Assembly: GCF_004210375.1 (NCBI RefSeq)
Contig: NC_134825.1
Location: forward strand, 71,601,558 to 71,665,557
Direction: 5' to 3'
DNA length: 64,000 nt
Origin: Tachypleus tridentatus
Taxonomy: Eukaryota > Arthropoda > Merostomata > Xiphosura > Limulidae
A program made the translations under genes and the position numbers. Positions within the stretch are counted from its first letter, which is position 1, and every line of letters begins with the position of its first letter. Shown here in pieces: positions 34,063 through 45,910 of this stretch. The notes under the pieces were generated by a model. It saw only the letters and a list, made by a program, of their open reading frames with translations. It was not told the DNA's origin and made no database searches.

Positions 34063-34870
34063 CCAATCATGAAAGAAAATAGTGATTCAAAAAACATTAA
34101 ACTATTTTGTTTTCAAAATGGATTTGTACTTTTGTTACTCAAAGAATATTCTAAATAGAAATAATATTCAACTACCATGTACACATTCACACAGTTATAT
34201 TCTGTCATTGAAATAATGTTACTTTACCCATGATAACTTTGAGAAAATTTAGAGTTTTCTGCATTTGATTTTTTACATTAATTCTAGAACGTTGTTAAGT
34301 CAAATAAACAGTTAGAAATATTGTAGCTAAATATCAGTGTAGTTAATGCGTGAGACTTTTATCAATGCCTTGCATTGTTACTGTGACATCAAGTTCATAA
34401 ATCGTGAGAAGTGTTCTAACAAAAGCAATCTAACCCTCTATATATTTCATTTATTAATTAATAAAACCAACTGAAATTGCATTTCGTATCAGAATGTATT
34501 TCCTCAAAGGTTTTCATCAAGTTCCAAAATATTTATTTACATGTAACATTTTTCTCGCAGTTAATCAATTTCTTCACTGGCTGTTTTTTTTTTTACTTTT
34601 CTTATTGTTCTGTTTTCTTCTATTTCAGCTAAAAACGTCTTTCGCAAGATTCTCCATTAACGCAGTTAACTAAAATGTACAGGTTATCTTTGCTACAATT
34701 TGAATAAAACATTGTGAATATATTAATACTCGAAGTGTATTGTTTCATCTAATACTCAATAATAATGTTCCTATGCAGTGAAGGACGTCCAAGTGTCGGT
34801 GGTGAAAATATTCAGTGATCATTATTGAAATAAATAAGAAGTCTGAATAGAGGCTTGTTTGTTTTATTTG
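34063..34870. other. Unassigned AT-rich sequence
   Basis: Nothing recognised. Confidence 0.25.
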
Positions 34871-35088
34871 TTTCCTTTTGGATTTCGAGAAACGCTTCAC
34901 GGGGGCTATCTGCGCTAGCCGTCCCTAATTTAGCAGTGTAAGACTAGAGGGAAGGCAGCTAGTTATCACCACCCACCGTCAACTGTTGGGCTACTCTTTT
35001 AACAACGGATAGTGGGATTGATCGTGAAATAATAACGCCCCCACGGCTGAAAGGGCGAGCATGTTTGGTGCGACCGGGATTCGAACTT
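34871..35088 (-). mobile_element. SINE-A copy, head truncated
   Basis: Runs from tail (GGATTTCGAGAAACGCTTC) to the B box (GACCGGGATTCGAAC), where it stops. Just beyond, 35091-35109 (CTACTAAATTAGAACGGC) resembles a piece of SINE-A body in the opposite orientation. Confidence 0.9.
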
Positions 35089-35338
35089 ACGCTACTAAAT
35101 TAGAACGGCATTGTCCAGTTGGGAATTGTTAGTGGTGCATAAGACACAAGAGAAAGATTATATCACACAATGTACAGTTATATTCTTCAGCTGTTGTCAC
35201 TTAGAAAAGAAATGAGTATAGAGGTACAGGGTAGACAACTTTAAACTCGAAGATGAAATAGAAAACCAGGGAAGAAGTTAACAATGCTGTTGTCAGGGGG
35301 CACTGATTTGAAAGTATTGTATAATTAGGCTGATATTT

Positions 35339-35579
35339 TTTTTGTATTTCGCGCAAAGCTACTCGAGGGCTATCTGCGCTAGCCGTCCATAATTTAGCAG
35401 TGTAAGACTAGAGGGAAGGCAGCTAGTCATCACCACCAACTATTGGGCTACTCTTTTACCAACGGATAGTGGATTGACCGTCACTTTATAACGTCCCCAT
35501 GGCTGAAAGGGCGAGCATGTTTGGAGCGACCCTCGGATTACGAGTCGAACGCCTTAACACACTTGGCCATACCGGGCCC
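35339..35579 (-). mobile_element. SINE-A copy, B box deleted, 16-bp TSD
   Basis: The perfect duplication AATTAGGCTGATATTT (35323-35338 and 35580-35595) flanks it. On the sense strand GAGGGTCGC joins directly to (T)CCAAACATG. The lost piece lies between two GTCGC words of the consensus, consistent with deletion at a short direct repeat. Confidence 0.95.
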
Positions 35580-35595
35580 AATTAGGCTGATATTT

Positions 35596-35999
35596 AATGT
35601 ATTTTGACTTCTGAGATATTTGTAGAGTTCAGAATATTTAATGCACAGAGCCCTAAATATATACAATATAATCAACATTTTCTTGCCTCAGCTATATCTG
35701 TTATGAAATACTTCTTATATGAGGTATATTTACCTCATTTTATTTATTTTAATTAGTGTGAAGATCATACATTAAACCACAGAAATAACCTTACTGAAAC
35801 GAATGAGTAATGATTTATAAAGCGCTTATCTTTGTAGTGATCAACAACGTGCATTCAACTGGAAGGAAGTATTTCATGACATTTCCCGTAAGGCCTCAAA
35901 CGAACAAAATTTTCTCAGCATTACCTATGTCTCTTTGTAGTGGATTTGAAACGACGTCGGCTAAAAACGCCTGAAGCGAATGAGGCGTAGAAATTAGCG
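35596..35999. other. Unassigned AT-rich sequence
   Basis: Nothing recognised. Confidence 0.25.
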
Positions 36000-36250
36000 T
36001 GCAGGACCGTGAATCCGAGGGTTAACTGTAACCTTTTATTGCCACAAAAACACTCTTCGCAATTTGGGATCATAGGCGCATTACAACAGTAACGATCCAA
36101 TCCCACTATTCGACCAGACAAGTGTATACTGAAGATTTCGGGTGAGGCTTATAACCAATTGCCTTTCCTCTAGTCTATTGGTTCAAATTTACGGACAGAT
36201 ATGCGCAGACAGCTCTTTTGTACCTTTATACGAAAATTCTAACACAAACA
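36000..36250 (+). mobile_element. Ancient SINE-A-like copy
   Basis: GTGAATCCGAGGGTTAACTG, AATCCCACTATTCGACC, TTGCCTTTCCTCTAGTCTA, CAGATATGCGCAGACAGC, TTTGTACCTTTATACG. The order fits SINE-A but divergence is high. An ORF on the opposite strand here is incidental. Confidence 0.7.
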
Positions 36251-37177
36251 AATTTAGATTAACCTTACTAAATTACCGGGAAATATGCCCTCTATAAAGA
36301 AAAGTATTTATTCATTCAGAATATGCCTTATAGTGAAGAACATGTAAAAGACATAATCGCATTAATAGGCTTCCAGCGTTGCCAACTTTATCTGTGACTC
36401 GGGTTTTAAAAGGGAATAGGGTTAGCAAATAATCTACGATTCAGCTTTCATTCGGAAATTATTCATGAAACAGCAAATATTTGATGAGATTTACCTTATA
36501 ACAAATTTTATTAAAGAAATATGTTTCAGTATATTTATTTTTTATAGTCCTCGATTATAAATGTACAGAATAATTTAAAATTCATGAAGGCCTCTAGTTC
36601 AATATTCAAAATTTGTATTGTGTCAGCATTTGTCTTTTCCACTAAAACTGATTATCAGGTGACTTGAGTTATATTCTTGTTCTAACTATACCTTTGTTTA
36701 GGGATCTAACACTTAACGTATCTGAGGCTTATCACACAGAAAATCAAGTTTCGATACCAGCAGTTGGAAGAGCACAGATTGTGTAACATTGCACTTTACA
36801 ACAAACTTACTACCATTAAATAGCTTTCGAAGAAAACAAACAAAATTCTACTGTTTAACTTTGACTTTAATGTATGTACCCTTACTTTACTAAACATTAA
36901 TTAGTGTAATCATTAAGAAAACATTACACAATATTATCTCTCTGTAAAATACAAGTAAACATATTGTGAAAACAACTGCAAACAGTAATAAAAAGGTTTG
37001 GTTTTCTTTAATTAGAAGTTACTTATATTCAGTACAAGATTTACGATGTACAATAATATCTGCTTTAATTAAATTAGGACATTTTTAATTAAATGAGATA
37101 GCATACTATAATGCTTTATTTGCTAGAATATTCTCTTTCTTTAAATCTCAAAACGTAGATTTGTTAAAAATCATAAT
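36251..37177. other. Unassigned sequence with a SINE-B trace
   Basis: 36745-36800 (AAGTTTCGATACCAGCAGTTGG, AGAGCACAGATTGTGTAAC) looks like a degraded + strand SINE-B. Nothing else recognised. Confidence 0.45.
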
Positions 37178-37326
37178 AATTCAACATTAAACTTATCATT
37201 GTTATATTACAGTTCATCTTATTCAACAACTCAACATTAAAAACTGATCATTATTGTATTACAGTTAATCTTATTCAACAACTCAACATTAAAAACTGAT
37301 CACTGTTGTATTACAGTTCATCTTAT
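37178..37326. repeat. Minisatellite, 52-bp period
   Basis: About 2.8 units of AATTCAACA.CTCAACATTAAA, CTGATCATT(A/G)TTGTATTACAGTT and ATCTT. The first unit is shorter and more diverged. Confidence 0.85.
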
Positions 37327-37376
37327 ATACCACTGTGATAATTCATGATTCACAAATTTATTCTTGATTTCATTTA

Positions 37377-37545
37377 TAATAGTTGACTGTTATAAAAACG
37401 TTAATTAAAAAAATTCAACAATTTACAATTCGTAATAGTTGACTGTTATAAAGACGTTAATTGAAAAAAATTTAACAATTTACAGTTCGTAATAGTTGAC
37501 TGTTATGAAGGCGTTAATTAAAAAAATTCAACAATTTACAGTTCG
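37377..37545. repeat. Minisatellite, 56-bp period, three units
   Basis: Three units of TAATAGTTGACTGTTAT(A/G)AA, (G/A)CGTTAATT, AAAAAAATTCAACAATTTAC and A(A/G)TTCG span 169 bp. It is separate in sequence from the 52-bp array 50 bp away. Confidence 0.9.
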
Positions 37546-38218
37546 TTTTTTTATGATAACATTCTCATCTTAACAACTAGTGATGTAACAGATTGGCTTA
37601 TATAAATAGTGTTCTGCCCACTGTAATTTTATCGTGTCCTAAGCACAATATTACACTGCGCTGTTATAGATAGGCAATTAGCGGGTTCAGTAGTTGTTTT
37701 AGTAGTGGGTACGTATTACCTGATCATAATAACTTAACGTAGTGTGGTGATCATACAGGCAGTTTGAGGCTTTATGAGTGATAATTGATGGGAGCGGCAT
37801 GTTCTTGGATAGCTTGTGAGCTAGAGGTTCACTTATCGGCTTTTCTCTTCGAATATTTAACATTAATTAGTACAATAATATTAGTATTTAATAGCCTCCT
37901 AGCTGACCTAAATATTGTAAGAAGTATTTCGAAACGCATCGAATTTACACTAGTGTGGGAGAAAGGTTTAGATGATAAAATATCAATAATTGAAAAGAGA
38001 AAATGAGATGGAATTTTGAATGTTGTTGTGAACAAAGCCTGATTTTGTAACTGTCATATTCTGTGGCAAGATTATCGAAACAGGAAAGAAAACAAATAAG
38101 GTTAATAATTTGCCACTTTCTGAGAATAGAAAGAAGAGAATAAAAATTAAACATGATTTCTTAAGCAAGAAAATCATTGTGCTTTAGGTGTTCTATACAT
38201 ATCTATATTTCGTTTTTG
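37546..38218. other. Unassigned sequence
   Basis: Overlapping short ORFs on both strands at 37785-38177 have no recognisable domain. Confidence 0.25.
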
Positions 38219-38332
38219 TTAATAAGTACAAAGCTTTGGAAAGAGCTATCTAAACTCTGCACACCACAGGTATCGAACGCCGGGTTCTAGCGGTATAAGT
38301 TTCCACATATACAACTGTGCTGCTGAGGAGTG
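38219..38332 (-). mobile_element. SINE-B copy, old
   Basis: AATAAGTACAAAGCTTTGG, CTCTGCACACCACAGGTATCG, GGTTCTAGCGGTATAAG, TACAACTGTGCTGCTG. Diverged but in full order. Confidence 0.8.
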
Positions 38333-39659
38333 TTTCTTAAATAGTAGTAACTAGAAGCTAGCGATTGACATCATACATAAAGCTCTAACTGTGACAGTTC
38401 TGCTATATTCTATTCTACCCTATATTTCATCCTCTGATAGGTGCTAAACAACAGATAGGACTTAAAGATATAGAAATCACGCTTAAAGTTCCTTTCAGAC
38501 AAAGAACTATTTACAATAGTCATTGTAATAAATTTAAAGTTCTGTTCTTTCCTAACAAGTTTGATATGTTTCTCGTTGAGAATGTTTTGAATAAATTATA
38601 CATTTATCAAAATCGGTCATCATATTTTCTTTCAAAACGCCATCTGTAAATGATAGTTTCTCTTAAACTTTGCTGTGAATAACGAAAACTGGAGAAGATG
38701 TAATACAATATGCCAGTAACATTCCTCAGAGCCCTTTCTGTGTATAGAAGATGATTACTCGCATTTTCTGCTCAAACGATAAGGACTGTAATTACTTGAG
38801 TGCAGCGAAGGATATTTATAAGGCAAACACAAAGAGTGGAAGTTTCATGCCTAAAGCATTTCAAGAATCGAAGGCAGATGATAAAATTTACAAAATAATG
38901 CTACACATAATCTCAACGTGTTTACATGCACGAAGGTATGTGTTTTCAATTATTTGACAGCATATGAACAAATTAATGCCTGCGCTTTCGTAGTTTTCCT
39001 TTTCATTTTAGTTGAAACAATAGCTCCAGTATCATTAGACGTTTCGTTGTGTTACTGTTTAATTTAAAGTTTAGATCACCAGTTACTTGCAGCTTAGAAA
39101 ATATTTATAAATTACACTTCAATTAATTACTCATGAAACCAACGTATAACGAAATCTAAAAAACTAAGCTTGCTAATAAAAAGTCGAAGGCTGGAAAAGA
39201 TGTTTTCCATCTTTACATACTTGGCGACTTAAACATTTGATTTAAAACATTTCTAATTTAAAAGTGCCTCCAGTAACAGTTAAGAAAAAAAGTATTTTTG
39301 ACTAAGAGATATAACTTGAAGATATAATAGTTCGTTAATATTTTAGTTATTTTAGAGTTGATGAAATTTTAAACCAATTGATACTTTGCTTTAATTCTAG
39401 TTGTATTCTTTGTTTTTAGTCAGTGAAAAGCCATTAATATGTAAAACCATAATTTCACAAAAGTTTTTTTATATTGTAAAGTCACAGAAGACAATGAAAG
39501 TTAGATAACTAATTATTCTTCTATATTTTGTACAGTTCAGTTAATTCTACCATAAGTTCGATATACAAGAGTTTCTTTTTGATATAGTTGAATGCATATG
39601 TGTGTGTATATATAAATATAAGGTGCAAAACGTTTTCTTACACATGTTAATATTTTGTA
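38333..39659. other. Unassigned AT-rich sequence
   Basis: A 68-codon ORF at 38751-38957 has no recognisable domain. No repeat seen. Confidence 0.3.
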
Positions 39660-39772
39660 CTGTTTATTTGAGGACAAAACCACCTTTGACTATCTACCAC
39701 GTAAACCGTGGGGAATCGAATTTCAGATTCTAATCATGTAAGTCCGTAAACTAACTGCTGTCCCACTGAAGG
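39660..39772 (-). mobile_element. SINE-C copy, old
   Basis: GGACAAAACCACCTTTGACTATC, GTGGGGAATCGAATTTC, TCTAATCATGTAAGTCCG, TAACTGCTGTCCCACTG. Order and length fit SINE-C; the CA tail is lost. Confidence 0.65.
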
Positions 39773-40952
39773 ATATTAATATTTTAAAATAACAAACACG
39801 GCGTCAACTTCCTATAATCTTTATCCCACAGTTACAAGTATAACAATTCACAGATCGTGTACATAGTAACTAATATTTATACTACCACTATTATACAAGC
39901 CGTCAAATGTTAATAGAGAATATGTTAACATATGTTAACAAGTGAAGGATCGTGTCTCGTTAGCTCAGATGTTTTACATCATCACCAAATAATTAAAAAC
40001 AACAAGCTATTCTGGAACAAAGTTTAGAAATACGCTCATTAGTTGCATACTGAATGGGCATTTTACTATCATTTGAGATATATAACGTTTTAGGAGCTAA
40101 GAAGTGAAAACGACTTAAAAACTGGACTTGAATGCCTCTTGAATGCGTGTTCAGAAACAATATACAAGTGAACTATGTTGTACACTTTAAAATAAATTAC
40201 GAAGTTAAATCACGTTTTATAGCCCATCAGAGGTTCGTTACTATCTTTGACATATATATTACTTCAAGTTAATTATACTACAATAACAGTGTTTCTAGTA
40301 GTTGCTACGTACAATTAATTATTCCATCATCTTAAACTTTTAATAAATGAAAAAACTTGTGAAATAAAATAAGATGTCTTGTGAAGCTGGAGATAACTAA
40401 ACTGAATGAGTAATTACCATCAATTCAGTTTTCAATCGTAGGCTTAAGATCCTTTTTGTTCCCCTTTATTTGTTTTAGATTTTATTTAAACACAAAAATA
40501 AATCCATATTGACATTATTGATTTTAAAACTTTGTTCTTTAAATTTTATCATATTGGACAAACATAAGAAGTTTTATTTTATTACGTTTACGAAGTACGA
40601 AGATTATAAACTGTTTACAGAGAGTTGCTGGCAGAGTGGAAAACGTTTATTCCTGTTTTAACCTGGAGGCAGTATTGCGTGATTACTTGGTAGGATGTTA
40701 GTGCATCTGAGGTTAGAAATAACCGTGTTCATGCGAGAGTTACAAATAGCTGTAAACGAAGTACAAGCTGTTTCGCTGTTGACGGTTGAATTTACACGTG
40801 TCACACACGCAAAATATTCGAGTGTCCAAAGAACTTAATTCGTGGGGCAAAAAAATATTGAACTATTTTAACTTGGCCTAAGTCGGCCGATTTACAAATA
40901 GTTTTCACACATGAGTTTTAAATGGCTTTTATCTACTGGTTAATCCTTCTCT
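39773..40952. other. Unassigned AT-rich sequence
   Basis: Nothing recognised. Confidence 0.25.
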
Positions 40953-41063
40953 CCCATGGTCCAAAAGGTAAACTTGATGGCTCATAACGATTAAATTCGA
41001 GGTTCGATCCATTTGGTACTACAACCCAAATGGTCCACTGTGTAGCTTTGTATTTAAACAAAC
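40953..41063 (+). mobile_element. tRNA-headed SINE, SINE-B relative
   Basis: CCCATGGTCCAAAAGGTAAAC head, GATGGCTCATAACG, B box GAGGTTCGATCC, tail CTGTGTAGCTTTGTATTTAAAC. It differs from SINE-B in its head, so it may be a distinct subfamily. A second degraded piece (GGTTGGCAGAGCAAA..GACTTTGCACTTAAC) follows at about 41105-41185. Confidence 0.6.
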
Positions 41064-41232
41064 ATTTACAGGGAAAAGGAAGCGAGAAAGCATCAAAATA
41101 ACGTCCTCTAGTCGGAAGTCTGTAGGCTTGCCAGTGGTGGTTGGCAGAGCAAATATAACTCATTTACCGACTTTGCACTTAACAACAATCAAAATAACGT
41201 AACATATTTTTAAAAATAATTCCTTTCATCTA

Positions 41233-41520
41233 GATCCGGCATGGCCAGGTGGGTAAAGGCATTCGACTCGTAATCTGAGGGTCGCGGGTTCGAATCTCCG
41301 TCGCATCAAATATGCTTGCCCTTTCAGCCGTGGGGGTGTTATAATGTGTCGGACAATCCCACTATTTGTTGGTAAAAGATTAGCCCAAAAGTTGGCAGGG
41401 GGTGATGATGACTAACTGTCTTCCCTCTACTCTTACACTGCTAAATTAGGGACGGCTAGCGCAGATAGCCCTTGAGTAGCTTTGAGCGAAATTAAAAAAA
41501 AACAACAAAAAACGCAAAAA
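41233..41520 (+). mobile_element. SINE-A copy, near-perfect TSD
   Basis: CCTTTCATCTA (41222-41232) and CCTTTTATCTA (41521-41531) flank it. Head GATCCGGCATGGCCAGG, B box GGTTCGAATCTCCG, tail GAGTAGCTTTGAGCGAAATT and an A-rich end. Confidence 0.93.
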
Positions 41521-41531
41521 CCTTTTATCTA

Positions 41532-43519
41532 AATTAGGGTATCGTTTAAAAGAAAACTCACTAACTACCAACAATTCTTGCAGATATCTTAACAACAGGT
41601 TATTATCGCATTAAGTACATGATCATTTAATTTTGGTTGTCTCATGACAAACAATAAAGTTACAAATAAGTGATATTTTATCATCAGCTCCCTCCCACAT
41701 TCCAATGGTTCAACAATGTGTTTGAAGGCTTATAAAGCCGAATTTACGGTTTGGTTTTTGCGGCGAACATAACGCAGTTAGTTCTCTCTGCAAATATGCG
41801 CATGGACCAACAAACCAAAAAAAAAAAACTCAGTTTGTTTTTAAATAAGAAATCCTAAATGGATTTGTTTTTATAATTTTAGAGTCTTGTTGCTTATGTA
41901 TTTAAATTCATCGTTTACAGAAATATTCTAAATTTTACAAGACTTTACAAAACCACTTTCATTAATTAAATCGTACATATGATAATAGCCAACTGCATAA
42001 ATTGTGCTCTACCGCCAGTTATTAATAGATATATTATAAAAAGAAATTTATAAACCGTTTATCCAACAGTCCAAATAATAATGTTTCTGGTATAAAACGT
42101 TTAAGGGGAGAAGTGCTAAAGGCCTATTAGGCTTAAGAAAAATAATTATGGACGAATTATGAGGAATGCGAATATGAAACATCTGTTGTCAATAATTATA
42201 ATTTATATAACAGTTTGTTTTAAAGCTTTCTAGATAAAAACCAGGAAATTATCATTACAATGGAATTCAATGGGGATTTTGTAAAACTGTCAACTTCGAG
42301 AGTAGATTGAGATCTTGGCACATAGATCTATATTTGTTTTAGGGTGAAAATGTTTGTGTTTATTGTTTAGCCTATCGCAAAAATTCAAACGTAACTGGAC
42401 GAATATTTCACTCTCTGGCTGTTTTTCTCGTAGATGCTACGTGTTGCATAAGTTGCATTTTCCGAGAGTAAAAATTAACTGTCGTGTGTTTATCTTAGAA
42501 ATATTAACAAAAATAGCACTTTTAACTATTTTTTTATTAAGCGCCTTGTACTACACGTGGTAAGTTATATTGTTTATTTTGTACGTGTTTTACTAACGCT
42601 CCCAATGGCTTAGTGGTAACTCCGAGGGCTCACACATAACACGTTCCGTATCTTAATGGTAAACAAGAATAAATAAACACATTATTTCATAATTTTTAGA
42701 GTCGATATACTGTCATTCTAAACATTTTGTACAGAAATGTACTCAAAAATGTTGGCGAGAGTTTCACAACTTCCTACACTGTTACAATTCTTATTTCCGC
42801 CATAACATTCCACAGATTTTATTAGCTGAATCTATGTGTTTTACTTGTGAAAATATAGATTTGTTTTGTATCTGTCTTCTTCTGATCAATGCGCACAGAT
42901 AAGAAAAGGAAAAAAAAAACACAACCTTTACAGCATCGGCCATTCTGTTCTCTGTGGACTAATCTGTCTTTCTAGAGGAGAGGTCGTCCTACTATGGAAG
43001 ATATCACAAAAATAAATAAATCTTACGTCATTTCTGTGAAACATCAAATTCATTTAGACAAGTACTTTGTTCGTATTGCTCAAAGCGCAGAAAACAAATA
43101 ACAGGAAACACTCTGTTACTCAGAATAATGTTGAACAACGGTATCATTCCGGCAAAATGGATTTTTTTTTTTCAGATAAAACTTACGTTTTGTTTCAGAA
43201 ACAAAACAAATACATAGAACGATAATATTTTATCTCCGATGTTTGATCGCTATTGGGCAGTTCTTCGTAAAGAGTTACCTCGTAGTACAAATGTGAATTA
43301 AATGCATCCAGCTAATGCGTTTACGTTTGTTGTGTTAATAAAGTGGATGCTTTCTGAGTAGTTCTAATAGAAAGACTGGTTTTTATCGTATAAGAATATG
43401 ATAAAAATATAAAAGTTATACTCTTAAAGTTATTTAGAAAAACTTAGGTTATCGAAATTGTTTTACCTACATTAAAAACACGGGATATAAAGGTTACAAT
43501 TCACAGGTATTTAGGATGG
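41532..43519. other. Unassigned AT-rich sequence
   Basis: A tRNA-like SINE head remnant (CTCCCAATGGCTTAGTGG, then TCCGAGGGCTCAC) lies at about 42598-42640. Nothing else recognised. Confidence 0.35.
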
Positions 43520-43528
43520 TATTCTGAG

Positions 43529-43656
43529 TTTGTTTTGTTTTTAGTTTTGAATTAAGCAAAAGCTACTCAATGGGCTATCTGTGCTCTGCCCACCATCGGT
43601 AACCCGATTTTAGCGTTGTAAGTCCGCAGACATACCGCTGAGCCACTAGGGGGCGA
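43529..43656 (-). mobile_element. SINE-B copy, 9-bp TSD
   Basis: TATTCTGAG flanks it (43520-43528 and 43657-43665). Tail GAATTAAGCAAAAGCTACTC, body CTGCCCACCATCGGTAACCC, head TCCGCAGACATACCGCTGAG. The B box has lost a few bases. Confidence 0.92.
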
Positions 43657-43710
43657 TATTCTGAGACATCAGACTCTTTATGACGAGGAACCCACTTGAA
43701 AAAAAAATGT

Positions 43711-43881
43711 ATCTCAGAACGGCTAGCATGAGTATTAACACTTTTAATGAATAGCAAAGAACAGCGTTTTGACCTTCCTAGGTCATCTTAAAGTTCACAA
43801 AGAAAATGACCAAAGAAAGTCGGAACTTTGTTCTCTGCTTATCAATAAAAGTGTTAATACCCATACCAGTCGTTCTGAGAA
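43711..43881. mobile_element. Foldback element resembling PLE termini
   Basis: Two arms of about 75 bp (43711-43788 and 43806-43881) are inverted copies: TCTCAGAACGGCTAGCATG, TATTAACACTTTTAATGA and AAAGAACAGCGTTTTGACC against their reverse complement. Each inner arm resembles the PLE end (GCGAACAACGTTTCGACCTTC..GGTCATC), and TTCACAAAGAAA lies in the centre. TCTGAGA.CATCAGACT occurs on both sides. Confidence 0.7.
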
Positions 43882-44193
43882 ACATCAGACTGTTGCTATA
43901 ACTCATATTTACAGAAGAAAAATAAGCATTTAACATGAGTTATAATGAAATTCGTTTGATCCATGCGACTTATATATTCCATGGAACAATATTTACTATA
44001 ACTATAACTGGCACGTTTCAGGAAAAGCGTGCGGTAATGAATCCATCATCACAACAGAGACTTTGCTGCAAATGGCTAACATTCTTTATTAACATCTAAG
44101 ACATACTATGGATATTGGAATTTTTGATATCTGAAAAAAAAACACTAGTAGCGGCAAGTTTACGAACTCATAACGCGACGGGCACACCACAAC

Positions 44194-44468
44194 TGGCACA
44201 GCATGACCACGTGGCTAGGACGCTGAACTCATAATCTGAAGGTCGCGAGCTCGAATCCCAGTCACACCAAACATGTTCGCCCTTTCAGCCATGGGGTCGT
44301 TATAATGCGATAGTCAGTCCCATCATTCGTTAATAAAATAGTAGCCCAAGAGTTGGAAGTGGGTGGTGATGACTAGCTGCCTTCCCTCTAGTCTTACATT
44401 GCTAAATTAAGGACGGCTAACGCAGATAGCCTTCGTGTAGATTTGCGCTAAATTCAAAACAAACAAAC
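44194..44468 (+). mobile_element. SINE-A copy
   Basis: CTGGCACAGCATGACCACG, anticodon-like loop CTCATAATC (mutated), B-box area AGCTCGAATCCCAG, complete body, tail TAGATTTGCGCTAAATTC then AAAACAAACAAAC. Confidence 0.93.
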
Positions 44469-45026
44469 GTTTTGAAAAGATACGTATCGCCACTTTCTAT
44501 TCTGTTTACATTACTTTTTAAGAGGTTTAGCGAAGAATTACACATAGATATTACAGCTCCTAACCGAGGATTATTCTCTGTTAACATATAGATGTACAAC
44601 TATTAAGTTGTTATAACTCACTGAAGGAAAACGTAAATCCCATTCCATTCGTTATGTAGGAAAATATCAACATTTCCTTTTTTGCAAAATGTCTTGTAAA
44701 ACTATTCTATTCAAAGTTGTCATGAGTGATGTTGAAAAACAAAGTTGTTACACTAATAAAATAATAAACTTCATATTAGGCACCTACAAACATTTATGAA
44801 AATATTCAAATTTATTGCTATTAAATGGATTCAAATCAAACTGTTCTGACAATAGACTTCGCTTCTTTGTTTTTTACGGAAAACATACACTACATCCATT
44901 TTTTTATGTGGTAAAGGAACTTTAAATGTTATCGTATCAGTAAGACATAATTTATTGAGATGTTCTATATTCACTAAGAAAAATATTGAAGAAAAGAGTA
45001 AGATGGATACTTATCAAGTGTTTGTT
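44469..45026. other. Unassigned AT-rich sequence
   Basis: Nothing recognised. Confidence 0.25.
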
Positions 45027-45143
45027 TAAAGTTAAGCACAAAGCTACTCACTGGGCTACATGTGCTCTGCCCATCGCTGGTATCGAAACCAGATTTCTAG
45101 TAATGTAAGTCCACAGACACACCGCAGTGCTACTTGGTGGAGG
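45027..45143 (-). mobile_element. SINE-B copy
   Basis: AAGTTAAGCACAAAGCTACTC, CTGCCCATCGCTGGTATCG, TCCACAGACACACCGCAGTG. Near full length; no clear target-site duplication. Confidence 0.9.
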
Positions 45144-45717
45144 CATTTAGTAAGTCTATTTTACATCGTTGTCACTGGCAAGTTCTGACGTGTTAGTGGT
45201 TAGTTACGTGAGAGAAATATGAAAAAATAAGGGAAATCACAGATATTACATGCCCTGGCCCCGTCGCTTCTTTTAGAAATTGTATATATTTATATTGGAT
45301 AACGTTAAATAAACAATATATTTTAGTTGTCTTATCGTATTAGCATTTGTGCATTGATTAACTTGTGTTTCGTACTTATACGCTTAACTTCCTGTTCTGT
45401 TCACTCTATTACCGCATAAACACAACAAAAACTAAAACCTATTATTACACATCACGAAACATCAAAACTATAACAAGCATTATCTTTTCGAAATAGATGC
45501 CAGCTGACACATGGAAATGGGAAGATTCCCTTCTCACGTTCTCATTAACGGAGGGATTAATCCCAACTCTAGATACGTGTCTGGTGATTCTCATCGTGTT
45601 CTTGTAGAGAAAATACAGTAAGCAAAGCTATCAAAGTAAGTGTCTTCCTCCTTACTCTGAACCTGAAGATACGTTTTGGTATTTAGGGTTAAAAATTGAG
45701 AATAATATTTAATGATT
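45144..45717. other. Unassigned AT-rich sequence
   Basis: Nothing recognised. Confidence 0.25.
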
Positions 45718-45910
45718 GTTTGTTTTTTTAATTTTGCGCAAAGCTACTCGAGGGCTATCTGTGCTAGCCGTCCCTAATTTAGCAGTGTAAGACTAGAGGG
45801 AAGGCAGCTAGTCATCACCACCCACCGCCAACTGTTTTACCAACGAATAGTGGGATTGAACGTAACATTATAACGCCCCCACGGCTGGGAGGGCGAGCAT
45901 GTTTGGTGCA
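45718..45910 (-). mobile_element. SINE-A copy, head truncated
   Basis: Tail AATTTTGCGCAAAGCTACTCG through the body to GGGCGAGCATGTTTGGTGCA, where it ends; the tRNA-like head is absent. CTTGGGCTACTC is deleted in the body. Confidence 0.92.

Noticed and set aside
35921..36121. 66-codon - strand ORF
   Set aside because: Runs antisense through an ancient SINE-A-like copy.
37178..37545. CRISPR array
   Set aside because: The repeats are contiguous tandem units of 52 and 56 bp without unique spacers, in an animal genome.
43575..43757. 60-codon - strand ORF
   Set aside because: Lies within SINE-B and the foldback arm; no independent coding signal.
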